The notes: generated from the letters alone by a model not told the origin. A DNA stretch of 64,000 nucleotides from Pseudomonas sp. CC120222-01a (GCF_003097235.1 NZ_QEQQ01000001.1:434001-498000); one strand, 5' to 3'; shown: positions 29,382 to 40,016, counted from the first letter of the stretch. A program made the numbers and translations.

Positions 29382-30724
29382 TGCGCCGGCTTTCCCTCGG
29401 CACGCGCCTGGCGCTGCTGTTTGCCGCCTGTACCGCCACCGTGTCGCTGGGCGCAGGGCTGCTGTTCAACCGTGCCAGCGAGCAGCATTTCGTCGAACTG
29501 GACCAGCAACTGCTGGAGTCGCGCCTGTCCCTGTTTCGCAGCCAGCTCGCCGGCCTGAAGCGCCCTGACGATCTGCAAAGCCGCTTGCCAGCCCTGCGCA
29601 ACGAGCTCAGCCACCAGGCTGACCTGGCGCTGCGCATCAATGGCCGCGACGGGGAAATCTGGTTTGCCAGCCGCGACGGCCTGCCAGGCACTCCGTCATC
29701 GCCCGGGCTGACGACCCTGCACGCAGACGGCGTCGATTATCGAAGCCTGGCAGTGCCACCAGACGCTCAGACGGCTGCGCAACTGACGCTGTTTCTCGAT
29801 ATCACCCATCACCAGCACTTCCTGCAAGGCATGCAGCGCCTGATCTGGCTCACCGTCGGGCTGTCGGCCCTGGCCACTGCCCTGCTCGGTGCCTGGGCCG
29901 CACGCAGTGGCCTGCGCCCCTTGCGCCAGATGGGCCAGGTGGCCGCCAGCGTCTCGGCACGTTCACTGACCACGCGCCTGCCGGTGGCACAGATGCCCGA
30001 GGAACTGGCGGAGCTGGCCACTACCGTGAACGCCATGCTGCAACGCCTGGACGACGCCTTCCAGCGCCTGTCGGCGTTCTCCGCCGACATCGCCCACGAA
30101 CTGCGCACGCCGCTGTCCAACCTGCTGACCCACACCCAGGTCACCCTCACCCGCCCGCGCAGCCTGGAGGACTACCGCGAGGCACTGCATGGCAACCTCG
30201 AGGAGTTGCAATGGATGGCGCAGATGATCAACGACATGCTGTTCCTCGCCAAGGCCGACCACGGCCTGCTGGTGCCGGGGCAGGCGGCGTTGGCCTTGCA
30301 CGATGACGTGGACGCGCTGCTGGAATATTACGCGCCGTTGGCTGAGGACAATGAGGTGCAGTTGCTGCGCGAAGGCGAGGCGGTATTGCAGGGCGACCGG
30401 CATATGTTGCGCCGGGCCCTGTCAAACCTGCTCGACAATGCCCTGCGCTTCACGCCGGCGGGCGGGCAGATACGGGTGACGCTGGAACCGGGATTGCGGA
30501 TTTGCGTGGCCAATACCGGGGCGGCAATCGAAGCGGCGGCTTTACCGCGCCTGTTTGATCGCTTCTACCGGGTGGACCCGGCGCGGCGGGAAGGTAGCAG
30601 CGAGCATGCGGGGTTGGGGTTGGCGATTACCCGGTCGATCGTGCAGGCCCATGGCGGGAGCATCAAGGCGGAAAGCCAGGGTGGCTGGACCAAGTTCATT
30701 ATCGAATTACCTGAGGCTCAGTAG
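29381..30724 (+). CDS. copS: Copper sensor histidine kinase
   Basis: A 447-residue membrane kinase. Membrane segments at about 7-29 and 153-175 frame a periplasmic sensor domain of about 120 residues; a HAMP region follows. H box is FSADIAHELRTPLSNLL, N box LSNLLDNALRF, and G boxes are seen in EHAGLGLAITRSIV. The periplasmic part holds THHQHF near the second membrane segment, a possible copper-binding spot. It is translationally coupled to copR. Confidence 0.9.
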   Translation: MRRLSLGTRLALLFAACTATVSLGAGLLFNRASEQHFVELDQQLLESRLSLFRSQLAGLKRPDDLQSRLPALRNELSHQADLALRINGRDGEIWFASRDGLPGTPSSPGLTTLHADGVDYRSLAVPPDAQTAAQLTLFLDITHHQHFLQGMQRLIWLTVGLSALATALLGAWAARSGLRPLRQMGQVAASVSARSLTTRLPVAQMPEELAELATTVNAMLQRLDDAFQRLSAFSADIAHELRTPLSNLLTHTQVTLTRPRSLEDYREALHGNLEELQWMAQMINDMLFLAKADHGLLVPGQAALALHDDVDALLEYYAPLAEDNEVQLLREGEAVLQGDRHMLRRALSNLLDNALRFTPAGGQIRVTLEPGLRICVANTGAAIEAAALPRLFDRFYRVDPARREGSSEHAGLGLAITRSIVQAHGGSIKAESQGGWTKFIIELPEAQ

Positions 30725-30726
30725 GC

Positions 30727-30833
30727 CCCTGTGGGAGCGGGCTTGTCGGAGCGCCGAACCGCCGCGAACACGGGCGAAGCCCGTGCCATGCACCGCGGGG
30801 CCCTTTTCGCGGGCAAGCCCGCTCCCACAAGGA
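30727..30833. repeat. Inverted REP pair between copS and lolE
   Basis: CCTGTGGGAGCGGGCTTGTCG...GCGAA on the left and TTCGCGGGCAAGCCCGCTCCCACA on the right enclose ACGGGCGAAGCCCGT. It probably ends both convergent transcripts. The left arm carries the CTTGTCGGAGCGCCGAACCGCC variant, as in the pair near topA. Confidence 0.88.
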
Positions 30834-30844
30834 TGGCGTGAGCC

Positions 30845-32086
30845 TCAAACTGCCAGGCCAATCGCCGGTTGCACCTGCGAAGCCCGGTATGCGGGATAGA
30901 TGGTCGCCAGGAAGCTCATCACCAGGCCGGCAGCACAGATCATCAGCACATCCCCGCCCTGCAACTCGGACGGCAAGCTGCTGACGAAGTAAACATCGGA
31001 AGTGAAGATGTGCTGCCCGCTCACCCGCTCCAGCCAGCCGACGATCTGGCTGACATTGAGCGCAGCAATCACCCCGAGCACCCCACCGATCAAAGTGCCG
31101 ACAATGCCGATCAGGCTGCCCTGAACCATGAACGTCCCCATGATCTGCGCCGGCGTGGCGCCCAGGGTACGGAGGATTGCGATGTCCGGCCCCTTGTCGT
31201 TCACCACCATCACCAGGGTGGCGATGATGTTGAATGCCGCCACCGCGATGATCATCAGCAGCAACAGGCCGATCATGGTCTTTTCCATCTTCATCGCGCT
31301 GAACAGGCTGCCCTGGGTGTGCGACCAGTCATCGGCACGGTAGCCATCGCCCAAGCTCGCAGCGATCGCCTTGGACACCTGCGGCGCGGCATACAGGTCA
31401 TGCAGTTTCAGGCGCACGCCCTGTACCTGGCCCGGCGCCCAGCGCTGCATTTCGCCGGCATCGGCCACGTGCATGTAGGCCTGCGAGCCGTCCAGCTCGG
31501 CACCGACCTTGAAGATGCCGACCACGGTCAGGCGCTGCATGCGCGGGGTGATGCCGCCAGGTTCCTTGCTGATTTCCGGCACGATCAGGGTCAGCTTGTC
31601 GCCGGTGTTGAGGCGGAAGCGCCGCGCGGTGAGTTCGCCGATGACCACGCCGTACTCACCCGGCTGCAGGTCCTGCAGGCGGCCCTGGACGATATGCTGG
31701 CCGACGATCGAGACCTTATCTTCCTCGGCCGGGTCGATGCCGCTGACCTGGATCGGCTGCATCGCGCCCTTGTACGAGAGCATGCCTTCCATCTCGGTGA
31801 TCGGCGCTGCAGCCATCACGGCCGGGTTCTGCATCGCAGCGTCGGCCGCCTTGCGCCAGTCGTCCAGCGGCTGCACGCCAAGGATCGAGGCATGCGGCAC
31901 CAGGCCGAGAATGCGCGAGCTCATTTCGCGCTGGAAGCCGTTCATCACCGACAGCACCACGATCATCGCCAGCACGCCCAGCGACAGGCCGATCATCGAA
32001 GTCATCGAAATGAACGAGATGAAGTGGTTGCGGCGCTTGGCCCGGGTGTAGCGCGCGCCGATGAAGATGGGCAAGGGTCTGAACAT
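30845..32086 (-). CDS. lolE: Lipoprotein-releasing ABC transporter permease LolE
   Basis: A 413-residue inner-membrane permease. ATG 32086 ([22 protein letters not shown]) is chosen, matching the start of LolC next door; a TTG 15 bases upstream is less likely. One membrane segment near 24-48 and three near the C terminus (about 265-290, 315-345, 375-400) enclose a periplasmic domain. With LolC and LolD it extracts lipoproteins from the inner membrane and hands them to LolA. Third gene of lolCDE. Confidence 0.94.
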   Translation of the reverse strand: MFRPLPIFIGARYTRAKRRNHFISFISMTSMIGLSLGVLAMIVVLSVMNGFQREMSSRILGLVPHASILGVQPLDDWRKAADAAMQNPAVMAAAPITEMEGMLSYKGAMQPIQVSGIDPAEEDKVSIVGQHIVQGRLQDLQPGEYGVVIGELTARRFRLNTGDKLTLIVPEISKEPGGITPRMQRLTVVGIFKVGAELDGSQAYMHVADAGEMQRWAPGQVQGVRLKLHDLYAAPQVSKAIAASLGDGYRADDWSHTQGSLFSAMKMEKTMIGLLLLMIIAVAAFNIIATLVMVVNDKGPDIAILRTLGATPAQIMGTFMVQGSLIGIVGTLIGGVLGVIAALNVSQIVGWLERVSGQHIFTSDVYFVSSLPSELQGGDVLMICAAGLVMSFLATIYPAYRASQVQPAIGLAV

Positions 32087-32145
32087 GTTGGAAACACCCA
32101 ATTAAAACGGGAAAACGGGGCGGCGCGGCCACCCCGTGCACTCGG

Positions 32146-32829
32146 TCAGATCGCCACCAGGTGGCCGTCGTCGAGCTTCAGTACGCGGTCCATCTGGCGC
32201 GCCAGGTTGAGGTCGTGGGTCACCACCAGGAAGGCGGTGCGCGACGCACTGGACAACTCCTGCATCAGTTCCTGGATGCCCTGGGCGGTGTGGTGGTCAA
32301 GGTTGCCAGTCGGCTCGTCGAGCATCACCAGGCCCGGGCGGTTGACCAGGGCGCGGGCGATCGCCACGCGCTGGCGCTCGCCACCGGACAGCTCGGCCGG
32401 CTTGTGGTGCAAGCGATGGCCCAGGCCGACGCGCTTGAGCAGCGCTTCGGCGCGCTCACGGGCTTCCGGGATGGCGGTGCGGCCGATCAGCAGCGGCATG
32501 CACACGTTCTCCATGGCGGTGAACTCTGGCAACAGGTGGTGGAACTGGTAGACGAAGCCCAGCTCACGGTTGCGCAGCAGGCCACGGGCGCGCTCGCCGA
32601 GGGCCGACAGCTCCTCGCCGGCCAGCCACACGCTGCCCTGGGTCGGCCGGTCGAGGCCGCCGAGCAGGTTGAGCAAGGTACTCTTGCCGGAACCGGAGCT
32701 GCCGACGATGGCCACGCGCTCACCGGCGTGCAGCTCCAGGTTGAGCCCGGACAGCACCTGCACCGACTCCGGGCCCTCGTCGTAGGACTTGCCCAGGTTG
32801 CGGCAACTCAGAACGGCTTTATCACTCAT
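32146..32829 (-). CDS. lolD: Lipoprotein-releasing system ATPase LolD
   Basis: A 227-residue ABC ATPase with Walker [12 protein letters not shown], signature [16 protein letters not shown] and Walker [13 protein letters not shown]. Start is placed at ATG 32829 ([13 protein letters not shown]), giving the usual LolD length; ATG 32844 overlapping the lolC end is the alternative. It powers lipoprotein release by LolC/LolE. Confidence 0.96.
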   Translation of the reverse strand: MSDKAVLSCRNLGKSYDEGPESVQVLSGLNLELHAGERVAIVGSSGSGKSTLLNLLGGLDRPTQGSVWLAGEELSALGERARGLLRNRELGFVYQFHHLLPEFTAMENVCMPLLIGRTAIPEARERAEALLKRVGLGHRLHHKPAELSGGERQRVAIARALVNRPGLVMLDEPTGNLDHHTAQGIQELMQELSSASRTAFLVVTHDLNLARQMDRVLKLDDGHLVAI

Positions 32830-32836
32830 GCGCGAC

Positions 32837-34087
32837 TCACTCATAACGTAGCGCCTCTGCAGGCTGGGTGCGGGCCGCACGCCAGGCCGGGTACAGGGTG
32901 GCGAAGAAACTCAGGACCAGCGCCGCACCGCAGACCATGTACACGTCCTGGGCCTGGATCTGCGACGGCAGGTAATCGATGAAGTAGACGTCGGCGTTGA
33001 GGAACTTGTGCCCGATCAGTTTCTCGATGCCGGCAATTGCCGCGCTGACGTTCAACGCGGCGACGATCCCGACCACGGCGCCGATCAGGGTGCCAATCAC
33101 CCCGATCACCGTGCCCTGGACCATGAAGATCAGCATGATCTGCCCAGGCGTGGCGCCCAGGGTGCGCAAGATGGCGATATCGCCGCGCTTGTCGTTGACC
33201 ACCATCACCAGGGTGGAAATGATGTTGAATGCCGCCACCGCGACAATCAGCAGCAACAGCAGGCCGATCATGGCCTTTTCCATGCGGATCGCCTGGTACA
33301 GGTTGCCGTGGGTACGGGTCCAGTCGCGGCTGTAGTACTCCTGGTCGCCCAGCTGCTGGGCGATGCTCCAGGCCACTCGCGGCGCCTGGAACAGGTCGTC
33401 GAACTTCAGGCGCAGGCCCTGCACCTGGTCCGGCTTCCAGCGGTGCAGGCGGGACAGGTCGGTGATGTTGGTCAGGCCCAGGTAACCGTCGATCTCGCCC
33501 GCGCCAACGTGGAAGGTGCCGACCACGGTGAAGCGTTTCATGCGCGGGAACATGCCGGCCGGGGTCACGCTGACCTCGGGGGCGACGAAGGTCAGCTTGT
33601 CGCCGATGGCGACGCCCAGCTTGGCCGCGGCCTTGTCGCCGATCATGATGCCCCACTCGCCGGGCGCCAGCTTGTCGAGGCTGCCTTGCTGAATGAAATT
33701 GTCGATGATCGACACCTCGCGCTCGCGCGCCGGGTCGATGCCATTGAGCAACACCTTCTGCACCTTGCCGTCATGGGTCAGCAGGCCCTGCATCTGCGTG
33801 TACGGGGCAACCGCCAGCACCTGCGGATTCTGCTTTACTTGTTGGGCAAGGGCAGACCAGTCGTTGATCGGCTGGCCGCTCTCCAGCGTGGCGTGGGGGA
33901 TCATCCCCAGCACGCGGGTACGCATCTCGTGGTCGAAACCGTTCATGACCGAGAGCACCACGATCATCACCACCACGCCCAGGGCGAGGCCGATCATCGA
34001 GGTCAGGGAAATGAACGAGACGAAGTGGTTACGGCGCTTGGCACGGGTGTAACGCGTACCGATGAATGCGAAAAGAGGTCTGAACAT
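32837..34087 (-). CDS. lolC: Lipoprotein-releasing ABC transporter permease LolC
   Basis: A 416-residue permease, paralogue of LolE (same start [20 protein letters not shown], same VVLSVMNGF and [16 protein letters not shown] blocks). One N-terminal and three C-terminal membrane segments surround a large periplasmic domain with the hook that takes LolA. First gene of lolCDE; its end overlaps or abuts lolD. Confidence 0.94.
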   Translation of the reverse strand: MFRPLFAFIGTRYTRAKRRNHFVSFISLTSMIGLALGVVVMIVVLSVMNGFDHEMRTRVLGMIPHATLESGQPINDWSALAQQVKQNPQVLAVAPYTQMQGLLTHDGKVQKVLLNGIDPAREREVSIIDNFIQQGSLDKLAPGEWGIMIGDKAAAKLGVAIGDKLTFVAPEVSVTPAGMFPRMKRFTVVGTFHVGAGEIDGYLGLTNITDLSRLHRWKPDQVQGLRLKFDDLFQAPRVAWSIAQQLGDQEYYSRDWTRTHGNLYQAIRMEKAMIGLLLLLIVAVAAFNIISTLVMVVNDKRGDIAILRTLGATPGQIMLIFMVQGTVIGVIGTLIGAVVGIVAALNVSAAIAGIEKLIGHKFLNADVYFIDYLPSQIQAQDVYMVCGAALVLSFFATLYPAWRAARTQPAEALRYE

Positions 34088-34180
34088 GTCGGGGCTTGTT
34101 CGGATGAAAGGGAACGTCCTTGTGGCGAGGCGCCTACGGCGGCTTTACACTCGGACCACCGCCGCAACCATGGGTTCGCC

Positions 34181-34765
34181 ATGACGACATTAGACGAAGA
34201 AGATCGCCGCGAATACTACCGCATCGAAGATCGGATCGCACTGGAAATCAGCCCCCTCAGCGCGGCCGAAGCCCTTGAAGCAGAACTGTTGCAGGATGAT
34301 TCGCCGCTGTTCAACCTGCTCAGCGAGCTGCACCTGTCCGACTTCGAGTCGCAGCACCTGCTGCGCCAGCTGAGCGAGAAGGACCGCACCCTGGCAGCCT
34401 TCCTGCGGGCGCAGAACAAACGCCTCGACCTGCTCAGTGCAGTGGTCGCGCAAACCCTGCTCGGCGAAATCGGCCAGCCACAACGGGTGATCATTTCCGA
34501 AGGTGGCATCGAGTTCGCACAACCCCAGCAGATCGCCCCTGGCACCCGGGTGAAGGTGAAGATGGTGCTGATGCCACGCGCCCACGGCTTGCTGCTGCGC
34601 GGCAAGGTCACCCATTGTGACCCGCGCCCGGACGGCGATTTCGAGGTCGGCACGGAATTCACCGACATGACCGATGCCCAACGACAACTGCTGGCCCGCT
34701 ACATCCTGCAACGCCAACAGCAGCAACGGCGCCAGCAGCTGGAACAAGACGGCCCCGCCTCCTGA
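34181..34765 (+). CDS. PilZ domain protein
   Basis: A 194-residue protein opening MTTLDEEDRREYYRIEDR, where RREYYR is the PilZ c-di-GMP motif, here at the N terminus. The middle (about 35-95) is helical and the C-terminal half is a strand-rich barrel with ISEGGIEF and GTEFTDMTDAQRQLLARYIL. The protein lies between lolC (divergent) and the phosphodiesterase gene in the same order as P. aeruginosa PA2989. Gln-rich tail. Confidence 0.85.
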   Translation: MTTLDEEDRREYYRIEDRIALEISPLSAAEALEAELLQDDSPLFNLLSELHLSDFESQHLLRQLSEKDRTLAAFLRAQNKRLDLLSAVVAQTLLGEIGQPQRVIISEGGIEFAQPQQIAPGTRVKVKMVLMPRAHGLLLRGKVTHCDPRPDGDFEVGTEFTDMTDAQRQLLARYILQRQQQQRRQQLEQDGPAS

Positions 34766-34795
34766 GCCCTATTCCCCTGATTTGAAGGAACGAAC

Positions 34796-35512
34796 GTGAC
34801 CCTGATCTACGGCCACCGCGGCGCCAAGGGCGAAGCCCCCGAAAATACCCTGAAGAGTTTTCAGCAGTGCCTGTCCCACGGCGTGAACCGCTGCGAACTG
34901 GACCTGCACCTGTCGGCCGACAACGAGCTGATGGTGATCCACGACCCCACCCTCAAGCGCACCACCGGCCGACGCGGCAAGGTGGTCGAGCATCCGGCTG
35001 CCGAATTGATCAAGATCGATGCGCGCAAGGGTGGCCCGGGCCACGTGCAGCCCTGCCCTATTCCGAAGCTGGAAGAGCTGTTCGAGAAGTGCCCGTTCGA
35101 GCACTGGCAACTGGAGGTCAAAAGCGCCTCGCGCACCCGCGCCGCCACCACCGTGCTGGCGATCCGCGAACTGGCGCAGCAATACGGCGTGCTGGACAAG
35201 GTGACCATCACCTCCAGTTCACGGGAAGTGCTGGGCGCGGCCCAAGAACTGGTACCGGATGTGAAACGCGGGCTGGTAGCCGAGTACGCCTGGCTCGACC
35301 CACTGAAGGTCGCGCAGAACTACGGCTGCGAGCTGCTGGCGTTGAACTGGACACTGTGCACCCCCGAGCGCCTGCTCAAAGCCCAGGGCCAGGGTCTGCA
35401 TGTGTCGGTGTGGACGGTCAACGAACCGGCACTGATGCGCCGGCTCGCTGATTTTGGCGTGGACAGCCTGATTACAGACTTTCCCGGTTTGGCCAAGACC
35501 ACCCTCGGGTAG
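34796..35512 (+). CDS. Glycerophosphodiester phosphodiesterase
   Basis: A 238-residue cytoplasmic enzyme (GTG start, AAGGA upstream) splitting glycerophosphodiesters to glycerol 3-phosphate and an alcohol. HRGAKGEAPENT holds the metal-binding His-Arg and Glu; ELDLHLSADNELMVIHDP follows with the second His; Lys and Glu in QLEVKS complete the site. No signal peptide, so it resembles UgpQ rather than periplasmic GlpQ. Confidence 0.93.
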   Translation: MTLIYGHRGAKGEAPENTLKSFQQCLSHGVNRCELDLHLSADNELMVIHDPTLKRTTGRRGKVVEHPAAELIKIDARKGGPGHVQPCPIPKLEELFEKCPFEHWQLEVKSASRTRAATTVLAIRELAQQYGVLDKVTITSSSREVLGAAQELVPDVKRGLVAEYAWLDPLKVAQNYGCELLALNWTLCTPERLLKAQGQGLHVSVWTVNEPALMRRLADFGVDSLITDFPGLAKTTLG

Positions 35513-35560
35513 GGCTGAAATCGGTCTCCCCGACCGGCTCAGGCCACCGGCCGGAGCCGC

Positions 35561-36955
35561 TCAAAAAAGCCGGTTCAGGCCGTCGTAGGCAGCTACCCGA
35601 TAGGCTTCGGCCATGGTCGGGTAGTTGAACGTGGTGTTGACGAAGTACTTCAGATTGTTCTGCTCACCCGGCTGGTTCATGATCGCCTGGCCGATGTGAA
35701 CGATTTCCGAAGCCTGGTAGCCGAAGCAGTGCACGCCGAGGATTTCCAGGGTTTCGCGGTGGAACAGGATCTTCAGCATGCCTTGCGGCTCGCCGGCGAT
35801 CTGCGCGCGCGCCATGCCCTTGAAGAACGCCTTGCCCACTTCGTACGGCACCTTGGCCTGGGTCAGCTCTTGCTCGTTCTTGCCGATCGAGCTGATCTCC
35901 GGGATGGTGTAGATGCCGGTCGGCACGTCGTTGACGAAGCGCCAGCTGCCGTTGTCGACGATGCTGCCGGAGGCCGAACGGCCCTGGTCGTGGGCGGCAC
36001 TGGCCAGGCTCGGCCAGCCGATCACGTCACCGGCGCCGTAAATGTTCGGCACGGTGGTGCGGTAGGCTTCGTCGACCTCGATCTGGCCACGGCTGTTGAC
36101 CTTGATGCCGATGTTTTCCAGGCCCAGCTTGTCGGTGTTGCCGGTACGGCCGTTGCACCAAAGCAAGGCGTCGGCCTTGATCTTCTTGCCCGACTTCAGG
36201 TGCAGGATCACCCCGTTTTCCAGGCCTTCGACGCGCTCGTACTCTTCGTTGTGGCGCACGGTGATGTTGTTGTTGCTGAAGTGGTAGCTCAGCGCCTGGG
36301 AAATTTCCGAATCCAGGAAGCTCAGCAGCTGGCCGCGGTTGTCGACCAGCTCAACCAGCACGCCCAGGCCGCTGAAGATCGAAGCGTATTCGCAACCGAT
36401 CACGCCGGCGCCGTAGACGATCAGCTTGCGCGGGGTGTGGCTGAGGCTGAGGATGGTGTCGCTGTCGTAGACGCGCGGGTGGTGGAAGTCGATGTCAGCC
36501 GGGCGGTATGGGCGCGAGCCGGTGGCGATGATGATGTGCTTGGCGTTGAGTTTCTCGACCACGCCATTCGGGCAGACCACTTCGACGGTCTGCTCGTCGG
36601 CGAAGCTGCCGGTACCAAAGAACACATCGACGCGGTTACGGGCGTAGTAGCCGGTGCGCGACGCAACCTGCTTGGCGATGACCTTCTCGGCGCTCTTGAG
36701 CACGTCAGGGAAGGAGAACCAGCGCGGCTCACCAATGGCACGGAACATCGGGTTGGTGTTGAACTGCATGATCTGCCGCACCGAGTGACGCAGCGCCTTG
36801 GACGGGATGGTGCCCAGGTGGGTGCAGTTGCCGCCGACCTGACGGCGGCTGTCGACCATTGCCACCTTGCGCCCCGCTTTGGCGGCGTTCATTGCCGCGC
36901 CTTCACCGGCCGGGCCGGAACCCAGCACCACTACGTCGTAGTTGTAGACAGCCAT
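35561..36955 (-). CDS. sthA: Soluble pyridine nucleotide transhydrogenase
   Basis: A 464-residue FAD flavoprotein interconverting NADPH and NADH. FAD site [17 protein letters not shown] near the start; NAD(P) site [15 protein letters not shown] in the middle; dimer interface [13 protein letters not shown] at the end. The region of the redox-active disulfide reads [15 protein letters not shown], lacking the second Cys, the mark of SthA against lipoamide dehydrogenase. AAGGAG precedes the ATG. Confidence 0.96.
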   Translation of the reverse strand: MAVYNYDVVVLGSGPAGEGAAMNAAKAGRKVAMVDSRRQVGGNCTHLGTIPSKALRHSVRQIMQFNTNPMFRAIGEPRWFSFPDVLKSAEKVIAKQVASRTGYYARNRVDVFFGTGSFADEQTVEVVCPNGVVEKLNAKHIIIATGSRPYRPADIDFHHPRVYDSDTILSLSHTPRKLIVYGAGVIGCEYASIFSGLGVLVELVDNRGQLLSFLDSEISQALSYHFSNNNITVRHNEEYERVEGLENGVILHLKSGKKIKADALLWCNGRTGNTDKLGLENIGIKVNSRGQIEVDEAYRTTVPNIYGAGDVIGWPSLASAAHDQGRSASGSIVDNGSWRFVNDVPTGIYTIPEISSIGKNEQELTQAKVPYEVGKAFFKGMARAQIAGEPQGMLKILFHRETLEILGVHCFGYQASEIVHIGQAIMNQPGEQNNLKYFVNTTFNYPTMAEAYRVAAYDGLNRLF

Positions 36956-37157
36956 GCGTACTCCTTCAGAACTGGCCCGGGGTTACGGTTACCCGCGGGA
37001 CTCGATCATGCCGCCGGGGCGTCATGAGAAAATTCGGGTGCAGTCTAATCAAGCGTGAACGCCGCGCACATTAACCCTTGGTCGCGTCGTAGGCCAATTT
37101 TGCCTGCACTACATGTCATTCACCGATCCCTGGCGGCGATCATCCCTGCCAACGCTT

Positions 37158-38156
37158 TCAATCGCCTTTCACCGCCTGCTCGAATGCAGGGGTCGCTCGG
37201 GAGACGAAGCCACCCTCGGCCCGAGTCACCAAAACCGCAGCCAGATCATGGGCCACGGCGAAGTCCCAGCCGCGCTCCGGCCCCAGGATCAACAGCAGGG
37301 TCGAATAGCCATCGGCCTGCAGCGCCGAGGCATCGAGCACGGTGACCGCGGCCAGGTCGTGATCGACCGGGCGCCCCAGGCGGGCATCGAAGGTGTGCGA
37401 ATAGCGCCGGCCATTCTCCTCGAAATAGTGGCGATAGTCACCCGAGGTCGATACCCCCAGGCCATTGACCGGGATGATCTGGCGGGCAATCTGGCGATCT
37501 TCGCGCGGCAACTCCAGGGCGATGCGCCAGGCGCTGCCGTCGGGCTTGCGGCCTACGGCCTTGAGCTCACCGGTGGCTTCGGCGACGAAACTGGACACGC
37601 CCATGGCGCGCAGGCGCTCGGCGATCAGGTCGACGGCGTGGCCGGCGGCGATGCTATTGAAGTCCAGCTGGACCGGGGCGTCCTTGCACAATGCCTGGCC
37701 GTCGACGCGCAGGTGATGATAACCGACGCGCTGGCGAGCCTGGGCCAGGGCCTGCGGGCCGGGGACCTGTTCGTGGCGGGCCTGCGGGCCGAAGCCCCAG
37801 AGGTCGAGCAGCGGCTCGACGGTGAGGTCGAAAGCGCCATCACTCAAGTCGGCCAGGTGCTGGCCGAAGGCGACCAGTTCGAGCATATCGGGCGGCAAGG
37901 CCATGCACTGGTTGGCGGGCAGCAGGTTGAACTGGCTGACCGTGGAGTCGTCGCGGTAGGTCGAGTAATGCTGATCGATGTCGTTGAGCAGGCTCTCGAC
38001 CGCCGACTGGACCTGGGCCGGTGCCGGGCCGCCAGGTTCGCGGACGTACTGGATGCTGTAGCTGCTGCCCATGGTCGGGCCGCCCAGGCGTTCCAGGGTC
38101 GGGCCTTGGTTGCAGGCGGTCAGGAGCATCAAGACGAAAAGGAGGGCTGTGCGCAA
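37158..38156 (-). CDS. apbE: FAD:protein FMN transferase (ApbE lipoprotein)
   Basis: A 332-residue periplasmic enzyme that attaches FMN to Thr/Ser of target flavoproteins. The lipobox LLTAC lies at about 11-15. ApbE motifs GPTMGSSYSI, LPPDMLELV, and the C-terminal HTFDARLGRPVDHDLAAVTVL with metal-binding Asp/Thr are visible. The start appears to be TTG. It is alone: no nqr genes adjoin it here, although this is the position next to nqr in P. aeruginosa, so its substrate must lie elsewhere. The 200 bases between it and sthA hold nothing recognisable. Confidence 0.92.
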   Translation of the reverse strand: MRTALLFVLMLLTACNQGPTLERLGGPTMGSSYSIQYVREPGGPAPAQVQSAVESLLNDIDQHYSTYRDDSTVSQFNLLPANQCMALPPDMLELVAFGQHLADLSDGAFDLTVEPLLDLWGFGPQARHEQVPGPQALAQARQRVGYHHLRVDGQALCKDAPVQLDFNSIAAGHAVDLIAERLRAMGVSSFVAEATGELKAVGRKPDGSAWRIALELPREDRQIARQIIPVNGLGVSTSGDYRHYFEENGRRYSHTFDARLGRPVDHDLAAVTVLDASALQADGYSTLLLILGPERGWDFAVAHDLAAVLVTRAEGGFVSRATPAFEQAVKGD

Positions 38157-38187
38157 AGGTCGGACTCTCGATTAGCAACACCGGCCT

Positions 38188-38304
38188 TGTGGGAGCGGCC
38201 TTGTGTCGCGAAAGGGCTGCGCAGCAGCCCCGCACTTTCTGATGTGACACTCATATCCTGGGGCCGCTGCGCGCCCCTTTCGCGACACAAGGCCGCTCCC
38301 ACAA
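38188..38304. repeat. Inverted REP pair (CTTGTGTCGCGAA type)
   Basis: TTGTGGGAGCGGCCTTGTGTC and its inverse face each other between gap and apbE, with inner hairpins GGGCTGCGCAGCAGCCC on the left and a diverged version on the right. Same subfamily as the pair between dusA and tal. Confidence 0.88.
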
Positions 38305-38334
38305 TGACCGCGCCAGCACAGAAAATGCCAGGCA

Positions 38335-38366
38335 AAAAAACGGGAACCCGAAGGTTCCCGTTTTTT
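38335..38366 (-). terminator. Rho-independent terminator after gap
   Basis: AAAAAACGGGAACC and GGTTCCCGTTTTTT form a perfect stem with CGAA loop. It ends the leftward gap transcript and is symmetric, so it could also stop rightward readers. Confidence 0.92.
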
Positions 38367-38384
38367 CATGCGCTTACAAGCGAA

Positions 38385-39848
38385 TCAGCGTGGAAACGCT
38401 GGCGGGTTCACACCCGACATCTCTTCCATTACGCGAACGACCTGGCAGCTGTAGCCGAATTCGTTGTCGTACCAGACGTACAGGACAACGCGGTTGTCGT
38501 TGGCGATGGTCGCCTCGGCATCCACCACACCGGCGTGGCGCGAACCGACGAAGTCGGTCGAAACCACTTCCTGCGAGCTGACGTAGTCGATCTGCTTGTG
38601 CAGTTCCGAGTGCATGGCGGTCTGGCGCAGGTACTCGTTGATCTCGTCGCGGGTGGTCGGCTTCTCGAGGTTCAGGTTGAGAATGGCCATCGAAACGTTC
38701 GGCGTCGGAACGCGAATGGCGTTGCCGGTCAGCTTGCCCTTCAGCACTGGCAGTGCCTTGGCGGCAGCGGTGGCGGCGCCGGTTTCGGTGATGACCATGT
38801 TCAGCGGCGCGGCACGGCCACGGCGGCTGCCCTTGTGGAAGTTGTCGATCAGGTTCTGGTCGTTGGTGAACGAGTGAACGGTTTCGACGTGGCCGTTGAC
38901 GATGCCGTACTGGTCGTTGATGGCCTTGAGCACCGGCACGATGGCGTTGGTGGTGCACGAAGCTGCCGAGATGATCTTGTCATCGGCAGTGATGTCGCCG
39001 TGGTTGATACCGTGCACGATGTTCTTCAGCGCGCCCTTGCCAGGTGCGGTGAGGATCACGCGGGCAGCGCCCGGGCAGGCCAGGTGCTGGCCCAGGCCGT
39101 CGGCATCACGCCATACACCGGTGTTGTCGACGATCAGCGCATTGTTGATGCCGTACTGGGTGTAGTCGACTTCGCTCGGGCTCTTGGCATAGATGATCTG
39201 GATCAGGTTGCCGTTGGCGGTGAGGGTGTTGTTGGCTTCGTCGATGGTGATGGTGCCATCGAACGGGCCATGCACCGAGTCACGGCGCAGCAGGCTGGCA
39301 CGCTTGACCAGGTCGTTCTCGGCGCCTTTGCGCACGACGATGGCACGCAGGCGCAGGCCGTCGCCGCCACCGGTCTTCTCGATCAGGATGCGCGCCAGCA
39401 GGCGGCCGATGCGGCCGAAGCCGTACAGGACGACGTCGGTACCCTTGCGGGCCGAAGCGTTCTGCTGGCCAACCACGTCGGCCAGCTCTTCACGGACGAA
39501 CTGCTCGGCAGTACGGCCATTGCCTTCCTGCTTGAACTTGTTGGCCAGCTTGCCCAGGTCGACCGAAGCGGCGCCCAGTTTCAGCTCGCTCATGGCCTTG
39601 AGCAGGGGGAATGTCTCGTGTACGGACAGTTCGGTCTCGTCGGTCTGACGGTGACGCGCAAAGCGGTGGGCTTTGAGGATCGAGATAACCGAACGGTTGA
39701 TCAGGCTGCGGCCATAAATCGAGCTCACCACGTTGTTGTTGCGGTAGAGCTGACCGATAAGCGGGATCATCGCTTCAGCCAGAGCTTCACGATCAATCCA
39801 CTCACCAAGACACTGGTCGGGCTTCTGAGTCACGGGAACCTTCCACAT
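38385..39848 (-). CDS. gap: Glyceraldehyde-3-phosphate dehydrogenase (long, gluconeogenic-type)
   Basis: A 487-residue GAPDH with about 130 extra N-terminal residues before the NAD domain, the length of the second GAPDH of pseudomonads next to mfd. Start ATG 39848 (MWKVPVTQKPDQCLGEWID). NAD site VVLYGFGRIGRLLARIL; catalytic Cys in SAASCTTNAIVP; FHKGSRRGRAAPLNM and WYDNEFGYSCQV are conserved. Likely NADP-linked and gluconeogenic, judged from relatives. Divergent from mfd with about 170 bases between. Confidence 0.92.
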   Translation of the reverse strand: MWKVPVTQKPDQCLGEWIDREALAEAMIPLIGQLYRNNNVVSSIYGRSLINRSVISILKAHRFARHRQTDETELSVHETFPLLKAMSELKLGAASVDLGKLANKFKQEGNGRTAEQFVREELADVVGQQNASARKGTDVVLYGFGRIGRLLARILIEKTGGGDGLRLRAIVVRKGAENDLVKRASLLRRDSVHGPFDGTITIDEANNTLTANGNLIQIIYAKSPSEVDYTQYGINNALIVDNTGVWRDADGLGQHLACPGAARVILTAPGKGALKNIVHGINHGDITADDKIISAASCTTNAIVPVLKAINDQYGIVNGHVETVHSFTNDQNLIDNFHKGSRRGRAAPLNMVITETGAATAAAKALPVLKGKLTGNAIRVPTPNVSMAILNLNLEKPTTRDEINEYLRQTAMHSELHKQIDYVSSQEVVSTDFVGSRHAGVVDAEATIANDNRVVLYVWYDNEFGYSCQVVRVMEEMSGVNPPAFPR

Positions 39849-40016
39849 GTAGGGACAGAAAAAAGGGGCTACATTATGACGCCCCTGCGCGTAACCGGCA
39901 ATGAGCGCCTGTCGCCGATGGCAAAGCCCGCTGTTCATGGCCTGTGAAGCCTGACAGCAGGCACCGTCACCGGTACAATCGATCTCTTTGCCGCAACGCT
40001 TGGAGTGCATTCTCCC

